From Bordetella avium (lineage in GTDB: Bacteria; Pseudomonadota; Gammaproteobacteria; Burkholderiales; Burkholderiaceae_B): a DNA stretch of 64,000 bases. The position numbers and the translations under genes were made by a program. The DNA lies in assembly GCF_034424645.1 (NCBI RefSeq), contig NZ_CP139969.1, positions 1,736,001 through 1,800,000 of the forward strand. The letters run 5' to 3'. The notes under the pieces are model-generated. The model did not search any database, was not told the DNA's origin, and worked only from the letters and a program-made list of their open reading frames with translations. Shown piece by piece: positions 48,431 through 57,556 of the stretch. The stretch's first letter is position 1. Each line of letters begins with the position of its first letter.

Positions 48431-50584
48431 ATGGCAGTGACGGCTCTCTATAGTAATTCCTGGCATCGGGTCAGCACGCTGCGTCCGCGCCTACGTTCGC
48501 ACATCCACATCCACCGGCATGTTTATCGCGGGCAGACCTGGTACGTGATGCAGGACCAGAGTAATGGCGAATTTCACCGTTACACGCCCGAGGCCAATTT
48601 GCTGATCAGCCTGATGGACGGGCGGCGCAGCGTGCAGGAAATCTGGGAACTCGCCTGTCAGCAGTTCGAGGACGATGCGATGCCGCAGGATGAGGTTATC
48701 CGCCTGCTGGCCCAATTGCATCGGGCTGATGTGCTGGTCACAGACCGCGCCCCGGATGTCCGCGATCTGGTCCAGCGGCGTCGGCGCCAGCGCGCCCAGA
48801 AAATCAAGCAATACATCGGCAATCCCAGCGCGCTGAAGCTGCCGCTGGTGGACCCCGACCGCTGGCTAAGCGCAGGCCTGCCTTATTACCGCTGGATGTT
48901 TACCTGGATCGGCGGCTTGTTATGGCTAGTGGTGGTGCTTTATGGCGCGTCGCTAGGCGCGATGAACTGGCAGGCCTTGACCCATAACGTCTGGGACCAG
49001 GTGTTTTCGGCGGGCAATGTGCTGGCCATGGCGCTGGTCTATCCCTTCGTCAAGGCCATCCATGAATTGGGGCACGCCTGTGCGGTGAAGGCGTGTGGCG
49101 GCGAGGTGCATGAAATCGGCGTTATGTTTTTGCTGCTGGTGCCCATTCCGTATGTGGATGCCTCCGCCGCAGCCGGTTTCGCTGACAAACGCTGGCGCAT
49201 GCTAGTCGGCGCAGCGGGGATTTTGGTCGAGCTCTTCCTGGCCGCGCTGGCCATGATCGTCTGGACGCAGCTCGAGCCCGGCCTGGCCCGCTCACTGGCC
49301 TACAACGTCATCATCCTCTGCGGGGTCTCCACGCTGTTCATGAACGGCAATCCCTTGCTGCGCTATGACGGTTACTACGTGCTATCCGATGCGATCGAGA
49401 TCCCGAATCTCGGGCAGCGGGCCAATGCCTGGATGGGCTATCTGGTCAAGCGCTATGTGCTGCGGCTGGCCGCTGTTGAGCCGCCGCGCGCCAGCCGTGG
49501 CGAACGACTGTGGTTTGTGGGCTATGCGGTGCTGTCTTTTGTTTACCGCATGTTCATCATGTTTTTGGCTATTTTTCTGGTGGCAGGGCAGTTCTTTTTC
49601 TTTGGCGTTCTGCTGGCCTGCTGGGCGATGTTCAGCACCATTGTCATGCCTTTGTGGCGCTTGGGGCGCCAATTGTTCACCGATCCGCAAATCCAGGCCC
49701 ATCGCGGCCGCTCCTACCTCATCACGGCACTCTGTGCGCTGGCTGTCGTCGGGCTGGTCGGCGCCGTGCCTGTGCCGTCGGCCACCGATACCGAAGGCGT
49801 GGTCTGGGTGCCGCCTTCGGCCCAGGTGCGCGCGCCGGTGGCGGGCTTTGTGCGCGAGCGCCAGGCCGCCGATGACGCGCCCGTGTCGGCCGGCACCCCC
49901 TTGTTGCGGTTGGAAAACGATGAGCTGCTGCGACGGGACGCCATGTTGGCCGCGCAGGTGGACGAGTATCAGGCCCGCTATGTTCAGGCCCATGCGCACA
50001 ATCAGGTGCAGGCGGCCATCGCGCAGCATCAGTGGCAGAGTCTACAGACCGAACGCCGGGCCATCGGCCAGGAAGTGGCCTCGCAGCAGGTGCGCAGCCC
50101 GCACGCGGGGCGTTATGTCCCGGCTCAGCCCGAGGACACGACAGGCCGCTACGTTCAGCGGGGCGAGCTGCTCGGCTATGTCTTGAGCGATGCCGAGACG
50201 GTGCGGGTCGTCGTGCCGCAATCCAGCCTGGAGCACATCCATCGCTCTTTGAAGGACGTCCGCGTCCGGCTGGTTCAGGACCCGGCCCGTGAATTCTCTG
50301 CCCGTATTGCACGCGAGGTGCCGGCGGCTACCGATGAACTGCCTAGCCTGGCCCTGAGCTTGCAGGGCGGCGGCAGCATCGGTGTGGACCCGCGCAAATC
50401 CCAGGAGGGGCGCGCCAAATCGGCTGAGAACCTCTTCGTGATGGACCTGTTGCTGCCCGAGGATGCCCCGCGGGCCTATCTCGGCGCCCGGGTCTATGTC
50501 AAATTTTCTCATGAGCCCCGGCCTCTGGCGGCGCAGCTCTATGACAGCGTGCGCCAGATGGTGTTGCGTCAGCTGAGGGTGTGA
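48431..50584 (+). CDS. PqqD-like / M50 site-2 protease / HlyD fusion protein
   Basis: This 717-residue inner-membrane protein has three parts. Residues about 15-105 resemble the PqqD/RRE fold (WYVMQDQSNGEFHRYTPEAN, LISLMDGRRSVQEIW), which in RiPP systems binds leader peptides. Residues about 145-430 are an M50 metalloprotease with several membrane helices. It has the zinc motif HELGH (His211, Glu212, His215) and NPLLRYDGYYVLSD, whose Asp313 is the expected third ligand, so it looks catalytically intact. The C-terminal part (about 450-700) is a HlyD-type adaptor (VRAPVAGFVRERQAADDAPV, VRSPHAGRYVPAQPED). It starts 9 bp after the GAF-HlyD gene and ends 1 bp before the SecA-like gene. It is probably the inner-membrane core of the exporter and may bind or cleave the giant protein. 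Confidence 0.88.
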   Translation: MAVTALYSNSWHRVSTLRPRLRSHIHIHRHVYRGQTWYVMQDQSNGEFHRYTPEANLLISLMDGRRSVQEIWELACQQFEDDAMPQDEVIRLLAQLHRADVLVTDRAPDVRDLVQRRRRQRAQKIKQYIGNPSALKLPLVDPDRWLSAGLPYYRWMFTWIGGLLWLVVVLYGASLGAMNWQALTHNVWDQVFSAGNVLAMALVYPFVKAIHELGHACAVKACGGEVHEIGVMFLLLVPIPYVDASAAAGFADKRWRMLVGAAGILVELFLAALAMIVWTQLEPGLARSLAYNVIILCGVSTLFMNGNPLLRYDGYYVLSDAIEIPNLGQRANAWMGYLVKRYVLRLAAVEPPRASRGERLWFVGYAVLSFVYRMFIMFLAIFLVAGQFFFFGVLLACWAMFSTIVMPLWRLGRQLFTDPQIQAHRGRSYLITALCALAVVGLVGAVPVPSATDTEGVVWVPPSAQVRAPVAGFVRERQAADDAPVSAGTPLLRLENDELLRRDAMLAAQVDEYQARYVQAHAHNQVQAAIAQHQWQSLQTERRAIGQEVASQQVRSPHAGRYVPAQPEDTTGRYVQRGELLGYVLSDAETVRVVVPQSSLEHIHRSLKDVRVRLVQDPAREFSARIAREVPAATDELPSLALSLQGGGSIGVDPRKSQEGRAKSAENLFVMDLLLPEDAPRAYLGARVYVKFSHEPRPLAAQLYDSVRQMVLRQLRV

Positions 50585-50585
50585 G

Positions 50586-52568
50586 ATGGAGAGTTTTTCC
50601 GCCCTCGCGCCTGACCCGCTTTATCCCGAGAAGGAAAGCGAACGGCATGCCAATAAACTGGAAGCCTGGGGCACTGCGGTCTTGCGCTGGCTGTCGCGCA
50701 AGCGCCGCCAGCCGCTGTGGCGCACCCGCCGTATCCTGAAACAGGTTCACGCCGAGGCGGCATTGCTGGCCGGACTGGACCTTGCCGGGGTGCGTGCGCG
50801 CGCCGACGAGGTGGCTTTCGAACTGCGCTGCGATGGCATTACTCAAGCTAGCGCCGCGCGCGCCTTTGCGCTGGTGCGTCAGGCCGGTAAGCTGGCTTTG
50901 GGCAAGGCGCATTTCGATGTGCAGTTGCTGGGCGGCTGGGCCATGCTGCAAGGCATGGTGGCCGAAATGAATACGGGCGAAGGCAAGACCCTGACGGCGA
51001 CTCTGCCTGCCGCCACCGCCGCGCTGGCCGGTCTGCCCGTGCACGTCATCACCACCAATGACTATCTGGTCGAGCGTGATGCGCAGATCATGTCGCCGCT
51101 CTACGAGGCCCTGGGCCTGACTGTGCGCTGGGTCAGCATGGACATGGAGCCGGCACAGCGCCGCCTGGCCTATCAGGCCGACATCGTCTACTGCTCGAAC
51201 AAGACCCTGGTGTTTGACTATTTACGTGACCTCATCGTGCTGGACGATGACAAGGACGAGGACCGTCTGCGCCTGGAGCGCCTGCGGGGCGGCTCAGGCC
51301 GGCTGTCTGAACTGTTTCTGCGCGGTCTGTGCTTTGCCATTGTGGATGAGGCCGACAGTGTGCTGGTCGATGAGGCGCGCACCCCCCTGATCATCTCCGG
51401 CTCCCAGAAGGAGGATGGCGGCGCGGTGACGGGTCAGGCCTTAGCGCTGGCTCAGGCCATGCAGGCAGGCCATTACCGTGTTCAGCCCGCAGCGCGGCGC
51501 GTCGTGCTGACCGAGGCCGGGCGGGCGTATCTGCGCGAGGCTTGCGCGGCATGGCCCGCGCCCTGGAGCATTCCCTTTCGGCGCGAAGAGCTGATCCTGA
51601 GCGCGTTGACGGTACTGCATCTCTACAAGCGGGATGAGCAGTACATCGTGCGCGATGGCAAGGTCATGGTGGTGGATGAATTCACCGGGCGGGTCATGCC
51701 CGACCGATCCTGGGGGCAGGGCGTGCACCAGATGATCGAGCACAAAGAAGGGCTGGAACTGAGCGATCCGCGGGTCACGCTCAAAAGCATCAGCTACCAA
51801 CGGTTTTTCAAACATTATCTGCGGCTGGCCGGCATGACCGGTACGGCCGCCGAGATCCGTGGCGAACTCGGGCGAGTCTATAACCTGCCGGTCGTGCGCA
51901 TTCCGACACACCGTCCATCGCGGCGTCTACATGCCCCCGATAGTGTGTATCGGACCATGGCGGAGAAATGGTCGGCGGTGCGCGAGCGTTGCCGCGAGCT
52001 GCACGGGCGCGGCGTGCCCGTGCTGATCGGCACACGTTCGGTGGCCGCTTCGGAGGAGTTGGCCCGTGTCCTGGCCGACGCGGCCCTGCCTGTTGTGCTG
52101 CTCAATGCCAAGCAGGATGCCGATGAGGCTTCCCTCATCGCGCGGGCAGGCGAAGTCGGCAGCATCATGATTGCCACCAACATGGCCGGCCGGGGTACGG
52201 ATATCCCCTTGTCGGCGGCGGCCCGCCAAGCCGGGGGGCTGCACGTCATCCTGACGGAACGCCATGAGTCGGCGCGCATCGACCGCCAACTGGAGGGCCG
52301 CAGCGGCCGCCAGGGCGACCCCGGCCATACGGAGGCGATACTCTCTTTAGAAGATGCCGTGCTCGACAGCGTCAAAAATAGCCTCTGGGCCGGGCCGATG
52401 AATACCCTGCTGGCCGCGCAAGGCCCCGGCTGGCGCGGGCTGGCTGCGCATTGGCTGCGCCACGCTCAGGCGCGCACGGAAAGAAAACTGGCCCGCGAAC
52501 GCCGCGCCATGGTGTCTGCGGACGAAGAACTCGAAAATTCGCTGTCTTTTTCTGGGCAGGGTGACTGA
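50586..52568 (+). CDS. SecA-like ATPase, short form lacking the C-terminal third
   Basis: This 660-residue DEAD-type translocation ATPase is related to SecA (about 900 residues in most bacteria). It keeps the Walker A motif MNTGEGKT (Lys134), Walker B DEAD at 254-257 (IVDEADSVLVDEARTPLIIS), and a preprotein cross-linking region. It also keeps VVDEFTGRVMPDRSWGQGVH, GMTGTAAEIRG, ATNMAGRGTDI and RQLEGRSGRQGDPG. The sequence ends soon after this in a long basic helix, so most of the helical scaffold/wing domains and the zinc-binding tail are missing. It is clearly not the housekeeping SecA. Being 1 bp from the M50-HlyD gene and 5 bp from the last adaptor gene, it is likely the energy source of this export system, pushing the giant protein through SecYEG or through the M50-HlyD protein. 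Confidence 0.9.
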   Translation: MESFSALAPDPLYPEKESERHANKLEAWGTAVLRWLSRKRRQPLWRTRRILKQVHAEAALLAGLDLAGVRARADEVAFELRCDGITQASAARAFALVRQAGKLALGKAHFDVQLLGGWAMLQGMVAEMNTGEGKTLTATLPAATAALAGLPVHVITTNDYLVERDAQIMSPLYEALGLTVRWVSMDMEPAQRRLAYQADIVYCSNKTLVFDYLRDLIVLDDDKDEDRLRLERLRGGSGRLSELFLRGLCFAIVDEADSVLVDEARTPLIISGSQKEDGGAVTGQALALAQAMQAGHYRVQPAARRVVLTEAGRAYLREACAAWPAPWSIPFRREELILSALTVLHLYKRDEQYIVRDGKVMVVDEFTGRVMPDRSWGQGVHQMIEHKEGLELSDPRVTLKSISYQRFFKHYLRLAGMTGTAAEIRGELGRVYNLPVVRIPTHRPSRRLHAPDSVYRTMAEKWSAVRERCRELHGRGVPVLIGTRSVAASEELARVLADAALPVVLLNAKQDADEASLIARAGEVGSIMIATNMAGRGTDIPLSAAARQAGGLHVILTERHESARIDRQLEGRSGRQGDPGHTEAILSLEDAVLDSVKNSLWAGPMNTLLAAQGPGWRGLAAHWLRHAQARTERKLARERRAMVSADEELENSLSFSGQGD

Positions 52569-52573
52569 CCTCC

Positions 52574-53359
52574 ATGATGAAAACCTTCTCTTTCTCGCGC
52601 TGCGCCAGCCTGGCCCTGCTGCTGGTCTCTTCAGCACCGCAAGCGCAAAGCCTGCTCCCGGACCCTGCGCTGGTGCCCTTGAACGGCGCGCCTGCTGATG
52701 GCCTGGCCCGGCCTATGGCCTGCCTGATCGAACCTTTTCAGGTGTCTGAGCTGGGCAGCCCTGCTGCGGGCGTGCTCGAGCGCGTCCTGGTGCAACGCGG
52801 CGACACCGTCAAGAAAGGGCAGGTGATCGCCGAATTGAATACCCATGTGGATGAGGCCACCCTGGGCCTGCGCCGCGCCGAAGCCGCCTATCTGGGCCGG
52901 GTGGTGGATCGCAATGCCGATCTCTACAAGCGCAAGTTACTGCCGGCCGGCGACTATGATGAGATGAGCTCGCGCAGCCGGCAGGCGCAGTTGCAGGTGG
53001 CGTTGCAACAGGCCATTCTTGCCGAACGCAGCATCAAAAGCCCTTTTGACGGCGTGGTGGCCGAACGCTATGCCGGGCCGGGTGATCGGGTCAACGACAA
53101 TAAAATCGTCAAGCTGGCTCAGATCGACCCGCTGGTGGTCAAGGTGGCGGTCCCCGAAGGCCTGTATGGCCGCATCAAGGCCGACGCCGACGCGCAGGTC
53201 AGCATCAATCCGGCCATCAGCAGCCAGACCCTGCAAGCCAAGGTCTGGCGCATCGACCGCGTGATGGATGCGGCCAGCGGCACCTTTATCGTCTTGCTCA
53301 CTATTCCGAACAAAGGCAATGCCATTCCGGCGGGCATACGGTGCTCGGTGCGGTTTTGA
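52574..53359 (+). CDS. Periplasmic HlyD/RND-type adaptor subunit
   Basis: This 261-residue exported adaptor begins with a signal peptide (FSRCASLALLLVSSAPQAQS). It contains the two lipoyl-like half motifs (SELGSPAAGVLERVLVQRGD and KSPFDGVVAERYAGPGDRVN), a short helical hairpin between them, and a small beta-barrel with LVVKVAVPEGLYGRIKADA. It has no membrane anchor, unlike the other two adaptors in the block. It starts 5 bp after the SecA-like gene and closes the export block. It probably bridges the inner-membrane adaptors and the TolC-like channel in the periplasm. The second codon is also ATG (52577), so the start is uncertain by one residue. Confidence 0.88.
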   Translation: MMKTFSFSRCASLALLLVSSAPQAQSLLPDPALVPLNGAPADGLARPMACLIEPFQVSELGSPAAGVLERVLVQRGDTVKKGQVIAELNTHVDEATLGLRRAEAAYLGRVVDRNADLYKRKLLPAGDYDEMSSRSRQAQLQVALQQAILAERSIKSPFDGVVAERYAGPGDRVNDNKIVKLAQIDPLVVKVAVPEGLYGRIKADADAQVSINPAISSQTLQAKVWRIDRVMDAASGTFIVLLTIPNKGNAIPAGIRCSVRF

Positions 53360-53641
53360 GCCGGGGTGGGTAGGCGCCAGGCCGCAGGGGGCGAACCCCG
53401 GTCGTGGTCTGGGGGCTCGCAGTCTGTCCTGGCCGCATCATGCCGGTATCTGGTGGGAGCATCGTTTTGTGTCTTGCACCGGGTCTAAGGTCGTTCGCGA
53501 TGGCCTAAAACGGCTAAGGCGAAACTCTCATGGGGCCCGCTGCTGCGCTAGCGGTAAACCTGCCCAGAGTTCTATCGTGCGTGTTGAGAGAGGACCACAT
53601 CCGCGGTGTGGCGACGCGTGGTCCTAATCGTTTTCTAAGCC
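53360..53641. other. Gap between the export operon and the CoA-transferase gene
   Basis: This 282-bp convergent gap holds no credible gene. A long inverted repeat CCGGGGT...ACCCCGG (53361-53401) follows the adaptor stop directly and could form a hairpin, though without a T-tract. A second inverted repeat is listed separately. Confidence 0.5.
53591..53625. terminator. Inverted repeat at the end of the convergent gap
   Basis: AGGACCAC and GTGGTCCT form an 8-bp perfect stem around a 19-nt loop that itself contains CCACA...TGTGG. On the plus strand AATCGTTTTC follows. It lies 17 bp past the CoA-transferase stop, so it may act as a terminator for both converging transcripts. Confidence 0.4.
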
Positions 53642-54829
53642 TCAGCCGACCACGCCAGCCTCGCGCAGCGCCGCGATATCGGCTCCGCTGTAGCCGAGGG
53701 ACGCCAGAATATTGTCGGTCTCTGCGCCCAAGGCGGGCGGATGGCTGCGCAGAGGCAAGCGTTTGCCATCCAACATGAGCGGCAGCATGGGGGTGAGCGT
53801 TGCCGGCCCATCTGGAACCTCGACGCGCGCCAAGCCGCCGGTTGCGAGCAGATGCGGGTCGTCGAAGAGCTCATGCGGCGCGTTGATGGGCGCGTGGGGC
53901 AGGCCTGCCGCTTCGAACTCTTGGGCAATATGCGCAGCCTCCCATCGCGCCATGCGCTGGCGTAGTTCAGGCATCATCCATGAGCGCTCGCTGACGCGCT
54001 GGTTATTCGTCGTGAATCGCGGGTCCGCCAGCAGGTCGTCGAAGCCGAAGGTCTGGCAGAACAGGCGCCACTGTGTGTCGGACACGACTGCCAGGAAAAT
54101 TTGCTCGTCGTTTTTGACGGTGAACACGTCATAGATGCCCCAGGCCGAGATGCGGCTTGGCATCGGCGCAGCCGGCTTGCCGGTCATGGCGTACTGCATC
54201 ATGTGCGTGGCGACGAGGAATACATTGTTTTCGAACAGCGAAGAAAGCACCTCTTGCCCCTTGCCTGTCGATTCACGCGCGCGCAGCGCGGCCAGCACGC
54301 CGATCGCGCCGAACATGCCGCCCATAATATCGTTTACGGAGGCGCCGGCTCGCAGCGGCTGGCCCACGGGGCCGGTCATATAGGCGAGGCCGCCCATCAT
54401 TTGCACCACTTCATCTAGCGCGGTGCGCTTGTCGTAGGGCCCCGGAAGAAACCCCTTGTGCGAGACATAGATGAGTCTTTCGTTCGAGCGCGAGAGCGTG
54501 GGGTAATCGAAACCCAGTGCGGCCATTGCGCCGGATTTAAAGTTTTCGCTGAAAACATCGGCGCAGGCGAGCAGCTTATGGACAATTTCCTTGCCCTGAG
54601 CGCTTTTGACGTCGATCGCAATGCTTTTTTTATTGCGGTTGAAGGTAGGAAAAAAGCCTACGCCCGAACCAAGCAGGCGGCGTGTGCTATCGCCCTGTAG
54701 GGGCTCGACCTTGATGACTTCCGCGCCCAGGTCGGCCAGTATCATGCCGCAGGATGGCCCCATGACCATATGCGTAAATTCGATGACATGTACGCCGGCC
54801 AAGGGCAGGGGCTGGTCGTTTAGATTCAT
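53642..54829 (-). CDS. CaiB/BaiF (class III) CoA-transferase
   Basis: Class III CoA-transferases move CoA between carboxylic acids through an enzyme-bound aspartyl-CoA. The 395-residue protein has the family N-terminus (LAGVHVIEFTHMVMGPSCGM, LGAEVIKVEPLQGD), the catalytic Asp167 in RAGASVNDIMGG, and a family-typical C-terminal part (GLARVEVPDGPATLTPMLPL). The substrate cannot be named. Its ATG overlaps the stop of the HMG-CoA lyase-like gene by 4 bp (ATGA), so the pair form an operon. This fits activation of an organic acid to its CoA ester followed by aldol-type cleavage. Confidence 0.93.
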   Translation of the reverse strand: MNLNDQPLPLAGVHVIEFTHMVMGPSCGMILADLGAEVIKVEPLQGDSTRRLLGSGVGFFPTFNRNKKSIAIDVKSAQGKEIVHKLLACADVFSENFKSGAMAALGFDYPTLSRSNERLIYVSHKGFLPGPYDKRTALDEVVQMMGGLAYMTGPVGQPLRAGASVNDIMGGMFGAIGVLAALRARESTGKGQEVLSSLFENNVFLVATHMMQYAMTGKPAAPMPSRISAWGIYDVFTVKNDEQIFLAVVSDTQWRLFCQTFGFDDLLADPRFTTNNQRVSERSWMMPELRQRMARWEAAHIAQEFEAAGLPHAPINAPHELFDDPHLLATGGLARVEVPDGPATLTPMLPLMLDGKRLPLRSHPPALGAETDNILASLGYSGADIAALREAGVVG

Positions 54830-55524
54830 GGTTCAAGACCTGATTGTTGATGAGCGTGCAAAAAGCCCTTGGGCAGGCCTGCCTCGGCGACCATGCCATA
54901 GAGCGGTTCGCCGGGCAGGCCGGCGCGCAAGGCGTCGCGTGCGGCGATCAAGCGAGGCAAGTCGATGCCGGTGTCCAAGCCCATGGCTTCGAGCAGAAAG
55001 ACGAGATCCTCGGTCACGATGTTGCCGCTGGCGCCGGGCGCATAGGGGCAGCCGCCGATGCCGCCCTGGCTGGCGTCGAAGGTCGTGACGCCCGCGTCCA
55101 GCGCTGCCATGACATTGGCCAGGCCCTGGCCTCGCGTGTTGTGAAAGTGCGCGCCGCCGGCTTTATCGCCAACGGCGGCATGAAGCTTTCGGAAAAGCCG
55201 GCGGACCTGGCGTGGCTCGGCATAGCCGCTGGTGTCGGACAGGCCAACCTCGTCCACGCCGCAGGCTGCGGCGCGATAAGCGATGCGCAATGTCTCGTCA
55301 TCGCTCACCGGCCCTTGCAGGGTGCAGCCGAAGGCGACAGACAGACCGGCTTCTACGGATATCTGCGGGTAGTGGGTTTGGCGCAGGTCGATAATGGCCG
55401 CCAGGTCCGCAAACACCTGTTTATGGGTTTTGCGCACATTCGCCAGGCTATGGGCTTCGGTAACAGAGACGGGAATGGTGAGCTTGTGCACGCCCACCTC
55501 GAAAGCGGCCTGCGCGCCGCTTAG
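54826..55524 (-). pseudogene. HMG-CoA lyase family gene, N-terminus missing
   Basis: The protein is related to hydroxymethylglutaryl-CoA lyase, which cleaves 3-hydroxyacyl-CoA esters. It contains VSDDETLRIAYRAAACGVDEVGLSDT, the metal-binding HFHNTRGQGLANV, and the glycine loop with its catalytic Cys, GGIGGCPYAPGASGN. The longest readable frame starts at GTG 55497 (223 residues), against about 300 for the family. Similarity continues upstream of that codon (LSGAQAAFEVGVHKL) until an in-frame TGA at 55534-55536. The N-terminal strand with the essential RDGLQ-type motif is absent, so the enzyme is probably inactive. The region upstream is non-coding remnant up to yicC. Confidence 0.75.
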
Positions 55525-55762
55525 TCGGCGCGGTCACCTTGACCATGCCGGCAGAGCGTTTGAACATGGCGCACGTGCACGAGGTTGTCCGCACGGCGCG
55601 GGCCGTGACGGAACAGCTCGGCGGCATGCCATAAACCTTCATCGCCGAGGCGTTCCTGCTCAGCTTAGGGCCGATAGCCGTTGGAAGCGGCGCCAGGGTA
55701 AGGGGAGTGGCCCGTGAATGCCTGACGAGCCCGGTTGGCTGCGCCAGGCCAGTCTACCTCTA

Positions 55763-56695
55763 TCACTCTAGGTTCTGCGCCTGCTCGCGCATTTGTTCGA
55801 TAAGCAGTTTCAGGTCCATCGCAGCGCGGGTGACTTCCAGGCTGCCCGCCTTGGAGCCGAGGGTATTGGCTTCACGGTTCATTTCCTGGAACAGGAAGTC
55901 CAGGCGTTTGCCGGCGCTGCCCTTGGACTGGGCTTTGCCGCCCGGTTTGCCGCCGCCCTCGGTCAGCAGATGACGCAGTTCGTCCAGGTGCGAGCGCAGG
56001 CGCGAGAGTTCTTCGGCGACGTCGATGCGCAGGGCGAACAGCCCGGCTTCCTGGGCGACTCGTTCGCTTAGTTCGGCGCCGCTGATGTGCGCAAAGCCGC
56101 CGGGGAAGGCGGCTTCGAGGCTTTCGCGCAGTTTGGTGGCGAGTTTTTCGCGGTGCTCAGCCAACAATTGGGGCAGATGGGCTTCAACGAGATCGACGAT
56201 GCCTCCGACGCCTTCGGCGCATTCGCGCATCATGGCGGCCAGACGCTCGCCTTCGCGCTTGCGGCCCTCCTGTAACTGGCTGAGCGCCTGTTGGCCGGCG
56301 CTGAGGCAGGCGGCGCCCCAGATCTGCGGGTCGAGCGCGTCATTGCCGCGTTGGCCAGGCCAATTGAACAGTTCCACCAGGCGCGGGGCGCCGACTTCGG
56401 GCAGAACACGCCGCGCCGCCTCCAGTTGTTCGGCCAGACGTCCCAGCCATTCGGGGTCGAGCTGTGTGACTTCGGCGCTGGCATTGCGCGTGAAGCTCAC
56501 GCGGACTTCGACCTTGCCCCGGGCCAGTTGGCTGGTCAGCAATTCCCGCAGCGGAGTCTCGGTGTGGCGCAGTTCGTCGGGCAGGCGGAAATAAAGATCG
56601 AGAAACCGGCTGTTTACGCTGCGCAGTTCAAGCGAGAGAGAGCCTTGTTCGAGATCGACACGGGCGTTGCCGAACGCGGTCATGCTGCGAATCAT
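55763..56695 (-). CDS. yicC: YicC/YloC family endoribonuclease
   Basis: The 310-residue protein starts [14 protein letters not shown], the signature of the YicC family, and has the conserved [20 protein letters not shown]. The C-terminus carries [18 protein letters not shown] and [18 protein letters not shown], also family hallmarks. Members are cytoplasmic endoribonucleases involved in RNA turnover. It is divergent from rph with 126 bp between the starts. In related Bordetella I expect gmk next to it, so its separation from gmk here by more than 52 kb is notable (inference from remembered synteny). Confidence 0.94.
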   Translation of the reverse strand: MIRSMTAFGNARVDLEQGSLSLELRSVNSRFLDLYFRLPDELRHTETPLRELLTSQLARGKVEVRVSFTRNASAEVTQLDPEWLGRLAEQLEAARRVLPEVGAPRLVELFNWPGQRGNDALDPQIWGAACLSAGQQALSQLQEGRKREGERLAAMMRECAEGVGGIVDLVEAHLPQLLAEHREKLATKLRESLEAAFPGGFAHISGAELSERVAQEAGLFALRIDVAEELSRLRSHLDELRHLLTEGGGKPGGKAQSKGSAGKRLDFLFQEMNREANTLGSKAGSLEVTRAAMDLKLLIEQMREQAQNLE

Positions 56696-56773
56696 GATGG
56701 ATATTCCTGGAAATACGAGGGCATGCGCCCTGAAAGATGCCGGCAGGATAACCGAAGAACCTTACCCCACACG

Positions 56774-56779
56774 TACAAT
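56774..56779 (+). promoter_or_regulatory. Candidate -10 element for rph
   Basis: TACAAT lies 42 bp before the rph ATG in the yicC-rph divergent region. The matching -35 is poor, so this is a weak prediction. Confidence 0.3.
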
Positions 56780-56821
56780 CACGCCATTCCGTTCTGCTTT
56801 GGCCTTTTTTTGGAGTGTGCC

Positions 56822-57556
56822 ATGACGACTTCCGACCTCTCCCTGCGCGCTGATGGCCGTGCTGTCGATACGCTGCGCGCCTTCAGCCTCAAGCGCGGAT
56901 TCACGCGCTATGCCGAAGGCTCCGTGCTGGTCGTGGCGGGCAACACACAGGTCTTGTGCACGGCCAGCGTGCTCGAAAAAGTGCCGCCTTTTCTCAAGGG
57001 CAAGGGCGAGGGTTGGGTAACGGCCGAATACGGTATGTTGCCGCGCGCCACCCATACGCGCGGCGATCGCGAGGCCGCACGCGGCAAGCAGAGCGGCCGG
57101 ACGCAGGAAATCCAGCGCCTTATCGGACGCAGTCTGAGGGCGGTGTTTGATCTGAAGGCGCTGGGCGAGCGCACGCTGCATCTTGATTGCGATGTGTTGC
57201 AGGCCGACGGCGGCACGCGCTGCGCCAGCATCACCGGCGCCTGGGTGGCGGCCGCCGATGCGGTGGCTTTGCTGATGGAGCGTGGCCTTTTGACGCAGAA
57301 CCCGATCCGCGATCATGTGGCCGCCGTGTCGGTGGGCCTGGTGGGCGGGCGCGCCGTGCTTGACCTGAACTACGAAGAAGATTCGGCCTGCGAAGCGGAT
57401 GTGAACGTCATCATGACCGGCGCGGGCGCCTTTGTGGAAGTGCAGGGCACTGGCGAGGAGGCGACCTTCACGCGGGCTCAGCTCGATACCATGCTGACGC
57501 TGGCCGAAGGCGGCATCGCCAAGCTGGTGGCCGAACAGCGCGCGGCGCGGGCCTAG
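56822..57556 (+). CDS. rph: Ribonuclease PH
   Basis: RNase PH trims the 3' ends of tRNA precursors with phosphate as attacking group. The 244-residue protein has the family start ([20 protein letters not shown]), [32 protein letters not shown], the phosphate-site region [16 protein letters not shown], and [19 protein letters not shown]. The frame is open from 56291, but the ATG at 56822 has GGAG 7 nt upstream and gives the normal length, so I use it. Unlike the broken E. coli K-12 rph, this copy is intact. Confidence 0.96.
   Translation: MTTSDLSLRADGRAVDTLRAFSLKRGFTRYAEGSVLVVAGNTQVLCTASVLEKVPPFLKGKGEGWVTAEYGMLPRATHTRGDREAARGKQSGRTQEIQRLIGRSLRAVFDLKALGERTLHLDCDVLQADGGTRCASITGAWVAAADAVALLMERGLLTQNPIRDHVAAVSVGLVGGRAVLDLNYEEDSACEADVNVIMTGAGAFVEVQGTGEEATFTRAQLDTMLTLAEGGIAKLVAEQRAARA

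Noticed and set aside
50586..52568. Housekeeping SecA
   Set aside because: About 660 residues instead of about 900, without the C-terminal zinc-binding tail, and located in an operon with export adaptors.
46598..53359. Standard type I secretion system or LapA/LapG/LapD-type adhesin system
   Set aside because: No ABC ATPase with Walker A and LSGGQ motifs is encoded, and no LapG-type protease or LapD homologue was found. The ATPase present is SecA-like.
56291..56821. N-terminal extension of RNase PH
   Set aside because: The frame is open but lies over the yicC gene on the other strand; ATG 56822 has a good ribosome site and gives the normal family length.
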